Below are positions 31,706-45,258 of a DNA stretch of 64,000 nucleotides, one piece after another; position 1 is the stretch's first letter; each line of letters opens with the position of its first letter. The position numbers and the translations under genes were made by a program. This stretch comes from Effrenium voratum (lineage: Eukaryota > Sar > Dinophyceae > Suessiales > Symbiodiniaceae): the NCBI GenBank assembly GCA_963377175.1, contig CAUJNA010002891.1:160001-224000 (forward strand). The letters run 5' to 3'. The notes under the pieces are model-generated. The model searched no databases and was not told the origin of the DNA. It saw only the letters and a program-made list of their open reading frames with translations.

Positions 31706-31812
31706 CATATATATATATATATCATATATACAGAAGCGGGGCAGATGCGCGGTTTACCGGCCCGTTCACCCATCCACCCCCATACTTCATGTACTATATA
31801 TATATGTAGTTA
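31706..31812. repeat. TA microsatellites
   Basis: (TA)n runs at 31706-31732 and 31795-31808. Confidence 0.85.
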
Positions 31813-34273
31813 TTCATATACATGTTTGTTCGCAACATATATGTATAAACACGTGTTTATTTTTGTTTGGGGCAGTCAAGAACTCACCTTTACCAGCTGA
31901 TTGGGAGGACCGCAAGTGCACAGAGACACAAAGCAACCGATCCATGTTGCCGGACCTTGCCCTTGTACATAGTAGATATTGCTTCTCTTGTTGACTGCTC
32001 CCAGGAATCCTGCGGGGTACACCGTTGCGGAAGCCTGTGAAGCAAAACTCTGCATCGAGCCTAGAACGCTTGGCACAAGTTCCCGGCCAGGTATCAACGA
32101 TTGCTTGTTTGTCTGAAACGATTGCTCGCTTGTAGTCTGGCTCCGGGTAACCCTCAACCAACATACACCCCAGGCAACCTCAACTCAAGCCTCAAGCTGC
32201 ACCTGAAAGGACCCCCAACACCACTGCGACCCCAAGATCGCCAAGCATCAATCTAGTTTGGAAGAATGCATTCCTGGTCTTATGGACACGATTCCCGTGC
32301 ACTTTCATGTTTGTCGGAGGGGGAAAGACTGCGAACTGCTTTCCATTCCTGTTTTTGAAGCAGCTTGCTGCTTTGATTTGGGCTGGGGAAGGACCAACTC
32401 GGTGGCATTGTTTCAGCCGTGCCACGCCCACAAATTGTGGGCCAATGGCCCACAATTTCCCCACAGGTCCTTTTTGCCCCTTTAAGAGGCTTCCCCCTTT
32501 GTCGCGAAGTGGGTGGTATCGAGATTCCATCAGGCAACCGAGTTCACGTCAGCATCTCCAATGAGAAGCTTTGGCAGAAGCTCAAGATGAAACCAAAGAC
32601 CTGGTCCTTGGGCTTGAAGCGGAATGTGGCCATCGAGCCCCTGGCGCAGCAAGGGGCCGGCTGAGGCTGAGGTCGATGAAGAAGGAAACCACAGAAAGCC
32701 AACGGGGAACCGCCCATTTGTTGGGGGAGCCCCGTTGGAAACAGGCCTACAAACACCCACTACTAGAAGATATCCTTAAAACTACAAGGGATGGCAACCG
32801 CCGCTTTAAGGCGTGGGTTCGGACCGCAGAGGGGAGGTTCTAGCAGACATCAGTTGTTTTGCACAAACAGGAGCAGCAGCACATAGCGCATTCCACAGGG
32901 GTTTCTCTGAAGGCATATGGGCGAACAAAAACTCTAAAGGGCAAGTTGAGACCATGCCCATCCATGACAATAAGTTTTTTGTGAGCTTTGATCGGGGAGC
33001 AAAGGCCCAAACAAGTGAGTTCATCACTATGGGGAGATTGGCAGTTGTGGTCACAGCAAGCTCACGTGCTGAGATAGAGCACAGCGTAGAGCAGAACACG
33101 GTGGTGTGACCAGAAGCTAACCATGCTCCGAGTTGAGCCCATGCAATAGTATTACACATCCAACACTTACAGGATTCAAACGCGAGGAAGCGATACGCCT
33201 GCATGAGAACCAATGGAATTGTGATAGAGAACCCACTTGACAGGAGTGAGGCCTTCCGCATTCTCCTTTGTGTGATCACGTTTGTGTGATTCCTGCCGAA
33301 GGGAACTGCATGTGGTTGACGGATCACGTCCCCAACTGGCCAGCCCATGATTGAAAGCTGGACTTGGAATCTAACTTGTTGTGCCAAGTTCCCTTTCTAT
33401 GGAGAAGACCGGGCGACGTCAACCACAGACCCTCCCACACCCCCCTCCCCCAAACCAACCTTTTCGTTGAATCCCATGTTTGGTGGGTTCCCTGAAAATG
33501 GAATCAGCCAGACATGTGCCATGTTTGAACCGTTTGGGTGCGACTGGGCTACACAGACTTGTTGAAGTCGCCGCTTCATGTTAGCGTTGAACGCACCGCT
33601 GGCGGCCGTTGGAATTTGCATTGAGGTATTGCATGCGGTTGAAATTAGGCGCAGGGTAGTTGCGTGTGGATGTTCTGTGCCGTTTGGATTTGCAGGTCGT
33701 GCAACGCTGTTCCTCGTGCCATTGGTGGAAGAATGGGACATGTCTCATCCGGCACATGCGGGGGTCTTGTTTGTATTTCGTTTTGTTTGGGTGTCTGGCG
33801 TATCGCCTTTCTAATGTGACAACGCTGTCTTCTAATTTTGCTGGGATTTGCATTCCATTGTGGTTTGCGCTTTGGCCAGCTTGTTTGCAGCCTTCTTGTT
33901 CCCCGTGGCCGAATAGTGGCTTGGGTGGGGTTCCAGCGCACGCGACGCGCGCAAACTTTTCCAAGCCACAAGTAGACAAGACAGCCACGAGATAAAGCTG
34001 CGTTCCATGGCTCATTTCAGGTAATTTGGCGCCAAGTTGGTGAAGCATTGTTGCATACTGTGTTCCACGAGGCTTTGCTTCCTTTTCAAGGAAAAGCTAC
34101 GTGCTTAAGGCTGCAAGATACTTTCATCAAAACTTAGCCAGGTTTTATAAGTTTAGGGCCACAAGAAAGGCATTGTTCCTTCACCATCTATTTTCCCGCA
34201 ACTTGTGGGAGCGCAGAAAACGTGAGGGGGGACAGCATCCCCCGCTAGTTATTGTCACGTGAGTGGCTTTCAG
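31813..34273. other. Non-coding or intronic region
   Basis: No gene recognised. A frame at about 32530-32660 (ending LKRNVAIEPLAQQGAG) and one at about 32860-33020 look somewhat protein-like but match no family. Part may be upstream introns of the glycosyltransferase gene. Confidence 0.35.
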
Positions 34274-34487
34274 GAGCCGAAGCCACGAGCTGAGGCTGTC
34301 GATGGGGGAGGTCATTGCGCACTTTGACGATGATGACCTCTATGCCAGGGGCTACCTCAGCTGGATGTGGGCCCGCCTGCTAAAAGCTCCTGGGATGAAC
34401 CATCTCCTAGCTTTCTCTTCTGAGGATTTCCATGGAGCCCAGCCATCTGCATTTGTAGAAGAAACTCCTTTGGGGGAGCCGTGTTGA
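34274..34487 (+). CDS. Glycosyltransferase family 2-like gene, exon with DDDD motif
   Basis: After a possible acceptor (GGCTTTCAG ending 34273) the frame reads LRLSMGEVIAHFDDDDLYARG, then YLSWMWARLL. GEVIAHFDDDDLYAxxY is the hallmark of GT-A-fold family 2 glycosyltransferases, where the Asp cluster binds the metal and nucleotide-sugar. The frame ends at a TGA (34485-34487). The true exon end is probably earlier, after about 34385. The N-terminal part of the domain was not found upstream. Confidence 0.6.
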
Positions 34488-35389
34488 ACTCCATGTTGAC
34501 ATGCAGGAGCATTTGATGCAGGTTTACGCAGTCTTTCTCGGAATCGCTGCATACGAAGGTTCCGAGCAGTTTGCGACCAGCTGCTCATTTGCCCACGTAT
34601 TTGTCCAAAGGATGGGTGTGCGAGGTGCTTGACAAGGCTGACAACATTCCGGTCACCTCCCCCCACATCGAGTCCAAGTTGTTGCCCTGCGCCGTGACGC
34701 TTCGAGCTTGGCACCTGCTGGATTTGTCCGATATGATGCTGTGGTTGCAAGCCTGCCTTTGGATGCCAGGGTTGGGCGATTCGACTTCAAAGATAGACTG
34801 CTTAAACAACTTCCGTTTGGTTTGCCTCGGGCTGTTGACATACTATTTTGACCAACCTGCCATTGGCTGGGTGGGCCGGTTTTGGCATCACAGACAGGGA
34901 GATTGTCCACAGCATTCCACAACCAGGAGGTGCACGATATGTTTCTTGAGGAATTGATTGTCCTGCCGGGTCTGGAGCAGCCGAGGACGTTTGGCCTGAT
35001 GGATGTTGAGAAGGATCCACTGGTTCCGCGTGACCAACGGCATGGCTGGCTTTTTGGCTGGGGCCGCCCGATTGCAAGTCTGAACAATGCTTGGTGCTTG
35101 AGGAACTGAGCTGTCCTCTCAGGTCAGTTCAGTTGAACATAGATGGCACTAGTTTTAAGTGAATCTACTTGTCCAAAGGCCACCTAGAGTTCTTAGGCCC
35201 AACGCATTCACGTTGTGGAGCCATTGTGGCGCTTGTTTTTGAGCAACCGGTTTTCAGACGTCTCAGAGCGCCTCAGGGCGCCAATTGGATGGGTTGGTTT
35301 GCAGGGCAACCAACAAAAACAAAGGTTAGCTTATCAGCGAAATATGGACCCGAAGCAAAATGCCTTTCTTTATAGTTTTCACAAGTTCC

Positions 35390-35520
35390 TCGGCTGCACC
35401 ACAGGCTTTTCCTACGTTTTCACCCGCGCCTGCTGGGAGCTGACCCCGGTGCCGGACGTAGAGTGGTCGGAGGACATCAGCTTCTATGAGGAGCTGCGCC
35501 GCTTGAAGGCCAGGTTCCAG
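35390..35520 (+). CDS. Glycosyltransferase family 2-like gene, second exon
   Basis: The frame reads FLGCTTGFSYVFTRACWEL, then PDVEWSEDISFYEELRRLK. The TGFSYVFTRxxWE...PDVxWSEDIxFY pattern is the part of such glycosyltransferases that carries the ED acceptor/base motif. It belongs to the same gene as 34274, about 1 kb downstream and on the same strand. Possible donors are GC at 35509 or GT at 35512. Confidence 0.6.
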
Positions 35521-35789
35521 GGGTTCGGGGGCCAATTGGTCCAATTGGTGCAGGTTCCGTTCCTTGGCTTCACGCAGAAAAAGACGGGGCTATATGATTT
35601 ATGAAGACCAGAAATATGTTGGTGCCAAAAGTCACGGCACTGCTCAAGGGAGGTGTGGTCAAACTGTCCTGTTTGGTCTCGTGCTCAAGTGGGAGGCACA
35701 TTGGGAGGCCCACTAAGGTTGAACCATGCAAACCCACGAAACAAACATTGATTGTCCGGATTGTCGTCAGGCCCAATTTTGTGCTTTTC

Positions 35790-36059
35790 AGGAGCTGTTT
35801 GAATTACAGAAGCCCACAAAGATCCTCAGTGTTGATGAATGGGCCAACTTTTAGGGGCATGGCCGCTGGCCCTATGGGAGTTGCAATGGCACAACTGAGC
35901 GCTCAACTGAAGGTGCCTGTCCTCCCGGTGCCAATTCCGCCTGGAGAGCCCATCGTGGCGCACAGCTATCATGCCAAGGCGCCCGGACTCGCTTTGCTGC
36001 GCAGAAGTGTCACTGGTCGGGACTTGCAGTTTCGACACTTGGATGGCCCTGCAGCTTGA
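35790..36059 (+). CDS. Glycosyltransferase-like gene, probable last exons
   Basis: After the acceptor GCTTTTCAG one frame reads ELFELQKPTKILSVDEWAN. After a second possible acceptor (AACTTTTAG, about 35852) another reads through GEPIVAHSYHAKAPGLALLR to a TGA at 36057-36059. IVAHSYHA sits where dinoflagellate family-2 glycosyltransferases often have a GHTYH-like segment. Exon limits are tentative. Confidence 0.4.
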   Translation, partial: RSCLNYRSPQRSSVLMNGPTFRGMAAGPMGVAMAQLSAQLKVPVLPVPIPPGEPIVAHSYHAKAPGLALLRRSVTGRDLQFRHLDGPAA

Positions 36060-39000
36060 TTAAGTATGCCATCAACCGACGAACAAACCACAGAATCGCA
36101 GAGGATGCAAAACAAGAATGGAAATAAATTTGGAAACGCAAAGGACTTGAGTGAAGCTACCTGCTGTGGGACCTAGATTGAATGAAGGCGTGCTGCGTGC
36201 CAGTAGAATCATTGCAATTCCCATTGTTATGGTCCCCCTTTCGCCTGTACAAAGTAGCTCGCCAGCGAATCAACTGTGGTTTTGCAATCTGGCATGGAAG
36301 GCAACTCTAAGTATCATTGCAAATACTTCTCCAACTTGCTGCCGCATAACACATCATTTGCCGTTGCGGCGGTGCATCAAACTCAATGTAACATAATGCA
36401 ACGCATGTCAGACTTCAGTATTGTTTTTTTTTGTAAATGCCAGTGCCTCAATCAACGTGGTTTGAAGTAATTGCACGCGTGGCAACAGCTCTATACATGT
36501 TTTTCGTCGACAGAAGCAGTGAAGCAGTGAGAAGAATAGGGCCGGTGCGATGGCTGGCATGCTTAGGGGAAAGGGGGAGCGGATGTGACTGCCCTGGACA
36601 AATCCCAAAAACGTACCCTCAAACTCAAACAGCACATCCTCCTTGCACTGTGTCCCAAAACCAGGTGATCAATTGCCCTGACACCGTTGCATCCCTTTCA
36701 TCCTGCAGAGGAACAACCGCAAGCCATTCTTTGGAGGCATAATGAGTTGATGCTTGAGGTCTCACACGCAAGTTGAGCCTAAACCGCACAAATGGCTAGA
36801 GCCTTTGGCTTTCGAATGTCCATCCAACAGTTTTTGTTTTTTTTTCTCCGAGAATTCGATCTCTGAGCCTGAGATGGGTGATGTTCTTACAAACGACCTT
36901 ATTCCCTGCGCACAGTCTCAGAAGCACGGTGGGCAAGCCATTGCTCCAGCCAGGTGAATACTAGTGGTGGCGAATTCGCAGGAGCTCGGCGCATTCGAAT
37001 TGGTGCGCAGGTGTCGTTTTGGAGCTGGGTACTAGCCCGTATGTTTTCTGGAATCCGTGCCTGCGGCCGCGGCGTGTAGTTTTGATGTGTGCTTGCACAC
37101 GAGCCAAGTCAGCCTACTGCATCAGCCTTGTGGCCACAATTGAGAAGCCATGAAGCGTTCAAATAGACTGAGTGCCAAATAGAATCGTTCGTTCGGCGAA
37201 GAAGTATACGGACCTCGCACGAAGTTTGGGACTTTGTCCATGAAGGTGTTTGTCGTGGAGGACACTTGCGAGCGAACCGACCTGTTAAGTAGTTGTTTTT
37301 TTTCCCATTTTGAACCATCTCTAGTCAAGGACCTGGAAAGTGGCGACCGTTTTTCTTACCTGCCCTTGGTTGCACCTGACCATGGCCTTGGGGTTCTCGG
37401 GCATCCGATCCGCATTGCCCGAAAGAAGAGTGACCAAACGGCGGTGTTCAAAGAAGGAGATCCCAAGCTTTGCGTTTTTTCACCCGCCAAGGACTCCAAG
37501 AGTGTCACCTGCTTTTCTTTGGGTGCCCCCAAGCTGGGATGCAAACCATTTTTCCTCCTAGACGTTCCTTGCGAGCAGCGTGTACATCAGACACGCCTTC
37601 ATCAATGGCCTTTGGGCAAGCATTCGGCAAAACAATCAATGTTTTTCCAGTCACACAATGTGAATGGGAAACCGGAAGGCTCACAGCTCAGCCGGGCCCT
37701 TCAGCTTCGATGTCCCAGGTGTCCCTTTGGACTTCGTTTGAACTATTCGTGATCTGCCTTTCCGTTGGGTGTTAAATCACTTTTTTTCCCAAGGGACATG
37801 GGGCCGACTTTGGGCAAATCAAGGTCTCTGAGTTGGCTTTGGGGTTCCCTTTTGGTTTTGGGGCTCCACCCCAATGCGGTTCGTTTCGATTCCCCACTTG
37901 CGGCCCAGGAGCCGTTCGCTGCGGGGAGGCCTTGCCCAAGTCGCAGCCGCGGGGCTTGATGGAGCTGCTGCCCTTCGCACAGCACGCCGTGCAGGCCGTG
38001 AGGCGGGAAGCTCCACGGGTGAGAACTCGCAGTTTGGAGTTCAACGTGGAGCTCACTTGTTTCGCTTGAGCAATGTTGCGTGAGTAGTACCAACCCCCCC
38101 CCTTCCCTCCCCACACAAGTTGCAGGGGGCAATTGGGGGTTCAGAGTTGGGCTATCCAAGTATATCCAAGTAGTCTCTCACTGGTTTAGTATTCAGTACT
38201 GCTTACTATTCGCTATCCAACTTTTCTTTTTTGTGTGTGCAAAAATGGCCTGAGTCTAAGCCCCCCCCCCAACACCACTTCCCCTGGAAGCCCTAAGAAT
38301 TGGACCTGTTGTCAGAGATTGCTGAATATTGCCAAGAGCAAGAATGACTTTCCATTCGCACACATGCACCTGCTCAGCCAGATTGAGGAGCACACCGGCA
38401 CAATTGACTACAATGACCGCAGGCTAACAATCATTAGCGCTCCGGTTTGCAAGTCAGGCAACCTCAAGCGACCCTTGATGTCAGGTGTCACTTGATGCTT
38501 TGGAGCCATGGAATCGCACGGTTGGATCCACATTGCAACATACAACTCGGCGGCGGGGGTCGTTGTAAATTGTGGAAGGACATTGTCTCCCTTTGCTTTG
38601 AGTGCTGTTTTAACGTCGATGGAGCGTTGCTATTGATCCATCTTTGGTTATCGTCACTCGTGTTTTCTAACATGACGGCCGGGCCTGGGGCACTCGCGTT
38701 TACACAACAGGACGCACGAGGTTTGGTGGCTTCTCGTGGAATTTACCGGGTGCTTTGAGGTAGCCACCCTGAGGAGAGAGGTGCGCCGAGGCATGCAAAT
38801 ACATATGAAGATCCGTGTGATACTTTGAATGCGGATGTTCAACTTGGTTGGCTCTTGGCTACGGATGAGGCAAGGAGTTTGCATATCAGCCGCAGATCTT
38901 TCTCATTTTTCTCGCCCTGTCAGGCGAGAGGCCGACGTTGCCGCGGGCCCAGGCGACACGACCGTTGCGGAGAAGTCGGGGTTTCGAGTCAGCTTGTCCG

Positions 39001-42000
39001 AGAAGAAAGAGTTCTTGTCAGGCCGGGGCCAAGCAGCTTGGCTGTAAAGCCCGTTAGGCACAATGCGAGTTTCCCGCTCAGTGAATCCTGAAAATGGAGT
39101 CCCTTATGTCCCCAACAGAATGGGTTGACCTTGAGGAATCATAGAAAGTTGATAAATAGGAAGAGGGATCTGAAGGGCACGTTGGGAAGGCCATTTCTTT
39201 CTGGTGCTTGCTTTGCCCCCTATTAAGGTACGTTGGCAGAATGTTGTGCGTAAACCCGTCATTTCGTATTAGTGGATTACCATTTGCCCGGGTTGGGCTG
39301 TGATGGCATGTTGTAGGCATTTGCAAGGTTTGCATTTGCTCTGCAAAATGACCACGATATGATTTGCCATGCGGGGTTCAGAAAGGGTCTTTTTTGTGGT
39401 GATCATTTGGTGAGGTTTCATGTGCCTTCATCTTAAGAGACGTACATCCCTGCTTGTAGCTGAATACTCTCATGCTGGAAGTAGTTTTCGATTTCTGCTT
39501 TGCGGTCCATAATGTTGTAAGGAAGAATTGCTCCCGTCTATTCTGTAGACACGTTCGCCAATCCATACTGTTTTCCTAAGGCATGGTTCACCTACCAGAA
39601 GCAACGGGCAGCAGAGAAGAATGAGAAGCAGATTCAGTCAGTGGCGACCTGGCCGTCCCCGTCGCGGAGTATAGGATCCGTAGGCCGGGAGAAGACACCG
39701 ACGTAAGTTGCGTTCCAAAAAGGCGGCGAATGCGGCACTGGCAGCAAGGCGCGGTTGGAAGTTCTGGGTTTGCAGTGTGATTTTTTGTGACATGTTTCAT
39801 ACCCATTCCCTGAAAGCACACGACACTAGCGTTTTGAGTTGGTTCTGCCATTTCCCGAGTGCAGTTCCTTCGCAAGTGCGGCTTCGCCGCTCAAGCCAAA
39901 GTCACCGGATTCTGCTGGCTCTTAGTGCAGCTTCGCTTGAGTGAGCAGCCGCCTGTTTTGACGCGAGCCAGCTTCAAAGCTTCACTGAGGCCCCGCTGTG
40001 GCACGGGGAGCGCCACTCGCCCAGGTAGGACCACGGAGCTGTTAGGGTTGAGCCATTCGCAGCGCTGCGAGCCGGCCGGTTCCCTTACACGGTGGCGCAA
40101 CATGAAACTAGGGTACAAAGAAGGCGGCACTTTTGGGCAGCACCCGAAGTGGAGTGAGGCCCTCAGCTCCTCACACAGCGTTCCTCAAACGGGACGGGCG
40201 TGTCTTAAGACTAGGGACCTGCATGCAGACGGCTTTGAAGGTAAGCCAACTGAAAACCAACAACACGGAGCGGTCCTCATTCGAGGAACGTCCCAAAGAG
40301 AGCACATGTGGAAGATCACTAGTATCAAATGCAATGGCTTGGAGGACCCTCTTTGTCAGTCAGGTCACGACTAGATACGTCCTTGCGGGCATGTGTCGAG
40401 TTGATGCACATTTGTTGGCTGGGTCATACTTGGCCAAGGTTCCAAGACTGCAGTTGATGCAAACGCTTGCCGCAAACAAGTCAGTTCCTCCAAGCTTGCT
40501 TCCCGAGTTTTGCAATGTGAGCCCCCTGAGAAGTCCCAAGGGGAGGGTTTCAATGGAGCATTTTGGCGCTGCCCACGCCTCTGCCAAGGAAAGTGCCATC
40601 GCCGAGATCAGCGACTCCAGAGACCGCACCAGCGATCCCGTCGCCGGTCCAGTCGCCGGTGCCGCGACCGTCCAGGGCCCCATCAGAGCAATTACTTCAG
40701 CTGCCTTCGCCGCACGCCGTGCCGCCCGCGATGCCGCAAACCTCCCCACAGATGCCAGCAGAGCCGATCTTTTGGCTGCTCAGCTTGAGTGGCCTGCCGA
40801 CATCAGGGACATGATGGACATGCCTCTTTGGTTGTTTCTGTCTGCTCGTTGCACCGGTTTGTGAGGTTGCCAGGTGCTGCTTGGCTTTGTTGCTTACGTG
40901 ACTCGAGTTGCCTGGGCTTCAACATGGCTGACAGGCCCCCAAACGCAGTGTATGCAAGAGAGGGTGTTTGTTCAGACGCAGCTCGTGTGTTTCAACGGTT
41001 GGCAGCGTAGATTGCCGTGGATGTCGGAGTCTGGCTCAAATGTTCACCGTTCTGCAAGTTGAAGTTCTCACTCAAAAGGCTTGGGGGGAACCCACAACCT
41101 CGTTGCTTGGCCAACGCAACCGCTTCTCAAGACGAATCAATGTGCCACCGGGCTCCATAAGTAAAGAAGATGTTGCGCATTTTTGGGGAGCTGCTGCACT
41201 CTCCAGGTGCTTGCATTTGCGTTCTTTGTGCTGTTGCTTTTTCACGCAGTAAGAGTAGCATTCTTCATGCACAGGGGAGCTCAACCACATTCTGTTTGCA
41301 ATTGGGGTGGGGATAGTGGGTTCGCGCCAAGGCTTGAGCCAGAGACCCCTGAGCCGAGCGAGCCACAGGTGGGATCGGAGAGTCGAAAGACGCTGACCTG
41401 GGTCCACAGGAGCTCATGACGCGACAGCCTCACAGTGCTTCCCATAAAGCATCACGGGTAATGGAACATGGGGTAGCTGTGTTGAAGTGAGAGCCGTGAC
41501 TTTTGGCTCTTAGGCTTTGAGCTGCCTGAAGTTTTGAGGAAAGCCACAAGCCCACCATGGCACTTGCCTAAGCCACGTCCAAAAATGGCTTCACGGGCCA
41601 TATCCCAAGATGGAAGTGGACAAAAGAGTGCCCAAGTGGAGCAAAGTCGAACAACAGGGTCCTGATTGTTTGCGAGCGGGTACTGTATACCACCAACTGG
41701 GGCTGTGGCATCATGCAGCTTTTGCGAGTTGATTGGGATGTTTTGCCTGGAGATCCCCTAGCCAAAACAAAAGAGGGTTCCGTGTAGCCTTTTCAGCGTT
41801 GGTGCACGAGCTACTCAACTAGAGCACCTTTTCAGGTGTCACTGTGTCACGGTTGTTTGTGGGTTTGTACGCGCATGTGTTGTTTGACTACTTGTTTTTA
41901 TTTCACCCATTATCCAGCGCAACGTACTGAATAGGAACAATGTTTAAGGCAGTTTACATAACAATATCAATTTGGCAAGAGCGCAGCGCTGCGCTTTGTT

Positions 42001-42277
42001 TGCAATGTCATGCGCTGGCCTCTTGTGCTGGCGCTGCCGGGCGCAGCAGGGAACTATGTTGTGCAGCTGGCGACGCAGGCTCGGCCAGCCCAGTCTTAGG
42101 TTGCCCCAACTGCAGTTGACGCAGGATTGATAAGAAATGAAAAGCGCCCTGCTTGAACAATAGGGGCTGTCCCGTGTAGAAAGAATGCTTCACGTTTTCG
42201 GGAAGCAGCCCCCAAAGAGGTTGATTGATCCTGCGTCGACCTTGCCTCACTGTCCAAGCGCTTGACCACAGTGATGA
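36060..42277. other. Mostly non-coding region, no gene recognised
   Basis: Small protein-like frames occur around 37234-37560, 37880-38015 (with a good GT donor at 38016), 38290-38470 and 40540-40860 (Ala-rich). None matches a family and no consistent exon chain could be built. A host gene with many short exons may be hidden here. Confidence 0.35.
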
Positions 42278-42364
42278 AACCACCAAGAGCTGTTGGACTC
42301 ATCTGGGTTTGATCCGCAGGCCTTGAGCTGTTTCGTTTGCGCCTTAGAGATCCTACCCTCAGTG
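42278..42364 (+). repeat. Degenerate direct repeat, left copy (possible LTR remnant)
   Basis: ACCACCAAGAGCTGTTGGACTC, then a GCAGGCCTTGAGCTGTTTCG block, then AGAGATCCTACCCTCAG. The same order recurs at 45259-45360 with substitutions and an insertion. Confidence 0.6.
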
Positions 42365-45258
42365 GTACGCGGAGCCTTGGTGCCATGAATCGGCCTTTGG
42401 CTGCGGACCCTTGCATGGACTATCTGTGGCAGAACTGCGGCGCCACCTAGCCTTACAGGCCCAGACTCAGGTATGATGCCCAATACGGTGCACTCCGTGA
42501 ACCCCACCACCGGCATGAACGTCCAGAGCATGCACACCCGTATGAATGCCCAGAATGCTGAACGGCATGAGAGCACCGAACCTGCATGCCCCGAACTTGC
42601 TGTTTGGCACGAATGCCCTGGACATGCCCTACGGCTTGAACACCCAGAACATGAGCTCCGGCGCGAATGCCCAGAACATGAGCTTCGGCGCGAATGCCCA
42701 GATTGCCCAGAGCTTCAACTTCGGCAGGACTGCCCCAAACATTGGCTCCCAGGCTCATCCTTGCCCCGGCATGAACCCTTCGCCCGCCACCACAAACGTG
42801 GACTCCGTCACCAACATGAACGCAGCTAGTTTGGCCTCAGCCTTAGGCTCCGGCTTTTCCAGGAGAGCGTGATGCAGATCCTCATCAAGATTCCCGTTCC
42901 AGCTGGCATGAGAGCCAATAAAGTTTCTGCAGAGCTTTCCAGAAGGCTCCCAACCTGGGCACATTGCTGGCACGGTGCCGACCAAAGCTGACCTCCAGCC
43001 AAGGCGGCGGTCCTCCAAGCTCCTGGAGAAATACAGCCCCTTTTTGGAAGCCACCGCCCGCACGCAGTTGACAAGCTCCTATTTGAAGGAGAGCGTGGCC
43101 GAGGCGAATCGTTCTCCTCCTTCGTTGTCACGAAAGAGCTGGCGCGCAGATGGAATCCCACCTCGGAGAAACTGGGGCGCGGACCTTTAATGAAGTGGCC
43201 AATATGCTCAGGCTCAGAAGAACGAGTCAAGTGCATCATTGGCGGCAACCCCACCAACATGTTCAGACTGCCTGCAGGACACCGAGCCATCGACATTTCG
43301 CAGTACGACCCCGAGAATCTGCCAACCAACGCGCAAGGACCCGGAAGTGGATCCATTTGTGTTGCCTTCACACACACCTCTTCAGCCACAGCATTTTTGG
43401 GTTCGGTGTGGCTACAGAGAGCTGGGTAGAGTTTTGTGCAAGCCCTGCCTTGCGGACGCCTGCCGATGATCACCCTTGCGGACTGCAGTGGATTGCCTCC
43501 AATGGTTTTGACGCTGACTGCCAGTGGATCGAGTGGATCCACCGGACACCAGGAGCCAACAGCCGGATTCGCAACAAGGAAAATGGAAGTCTGGCCACCA
43601 ACGACCGTTTGTCATTACGACATCTCAGAGTGCGGAAGCCAGCATGGAAGCGTTGCGCAAGGTGAAGCTCCTGATCTTTGTGTGCCGCCACAGCTGTTCA
43701 ACCCGGCTTCGTCTAGGCAGCAATGGCTTCGTTGACGGGCCGCGTCAACAAGCTGGTCCATGCCAGGGAACCAGCGTTTCCCAAGGAGCAGAACTGCAGA
43801 AAAGCCGAGAATGCCTGGCGGAGGAAGGATGACACTTGGACGGACGCGGCGGAGAAGTTGACTATGAAGAAGCAGACCAGGCAGAACTCTTCGCAGCAGG
43901 TGGTTCGCCGAAGCATCGGCAAAACCACTGACACGCTCCAAAGCCCAGAAGACTTGGGAGCAGACATGAACAATCTGGGCACGGTCTCCATCAAGGAGGA
44001 TGCCAAAGTCAATAACCAGAACACGAGACACGACTCGACGGCGTGGGAGGCCGCAGGCCCAGAGCAGAACGCTGACGGGGTCCTCAAAGACTTCCACCCG
44101 CAAGACCGCGGAGACACGAGGTCTACGAGCTGAACACGGACTCGGACACCCTGGGCGACATGGAGATGGTGGATCCGGTCCAGAAGGAGTGAGGCCTCAT
44201 GGTCTTACGCGGAGGATTTTTCAACCTGTCAGCAAAGATCGAACTTGCATTTGATCTGATTACACGATTGTGCGCCGGAAGCACAGTACCAGCGCCAGTT
44301 GCTTCGGGGAGAATTCGACGGGGCCAAGGTCAAGAACGGAGAAGCACCCCACGGAACATCAGCAAGAAAATCAAGAAGCTCGTGCACGCCAGCGCCAAAG
44401 ACTAGACCAAGATGGCGAAGTTGCAAGATATTGGAGGCGCTTTGCGCCATTCGTTACGGCTTTTGCGACCCTCGGTGTTGCGAGGACACCCGCAAGCAAG
44501 TGAAGGAGCTGAAGCCAGCTCTGATCATTCTGTCACTTCCATGTCCCAGCTTTTCGCCACTGAGGCAACTGAGCGACTGCCGCAGCGACCGGCTCATGAA
44601 CAGCAAGAAGGAGAACAAAATTCAATAACAAAAATTGAATTTCGCTCTTGGCGTTGCGGGCCAAGATGACAGCCGTCGTGGGTTTCTTCTCGGACATCCT
44701 TGGCGGTTGACGAGAGCTCAACGATTGATGCAGAGAGACACTGGTTTCTGCGTCTTCTTGGACATGTGCGCCACCACGAAAAAATCCTTCCCGCAAAGAA
44801 ACCGACCCGACTGCTGACCAATGTGTGGCCGCTCGTCAAGCTGCTAGCCAAACAAGGCCATGAAGTACACCAACCTCTCATTGCAGAACGAGCAGGACCC
44901 ACGGCGGTCTACACCGACGCCTTTGTCAAAGCATCCTCAAAGGACTTCACTTGCAGCGCTCGGGCGTCTCTGCACACGTGAATCCCCCTCAAGCAGACGC
45001 AGCGCTACCAGCCTGGCATCGGCAGAAAGCCAATTCTGTCGTCTCAGTTTCAGGGAACTGGAGGTATACACACCTTCGGTGATGAAAAGCGCATCTCGCT
45101 TACTGGTAGCTACTACCGTCCACACCGGAATCTAGGACAAGCCTTCGTGCGGGCTCTGAGGCATGCCAACGCTAAGGAGGAAGTGATCAATTAGACGACG
45201 CCCAACCACGGCCCCTCGCATTCGGCCGCTGCATGGTGGCCTTGTTGGGGCCCAACGC

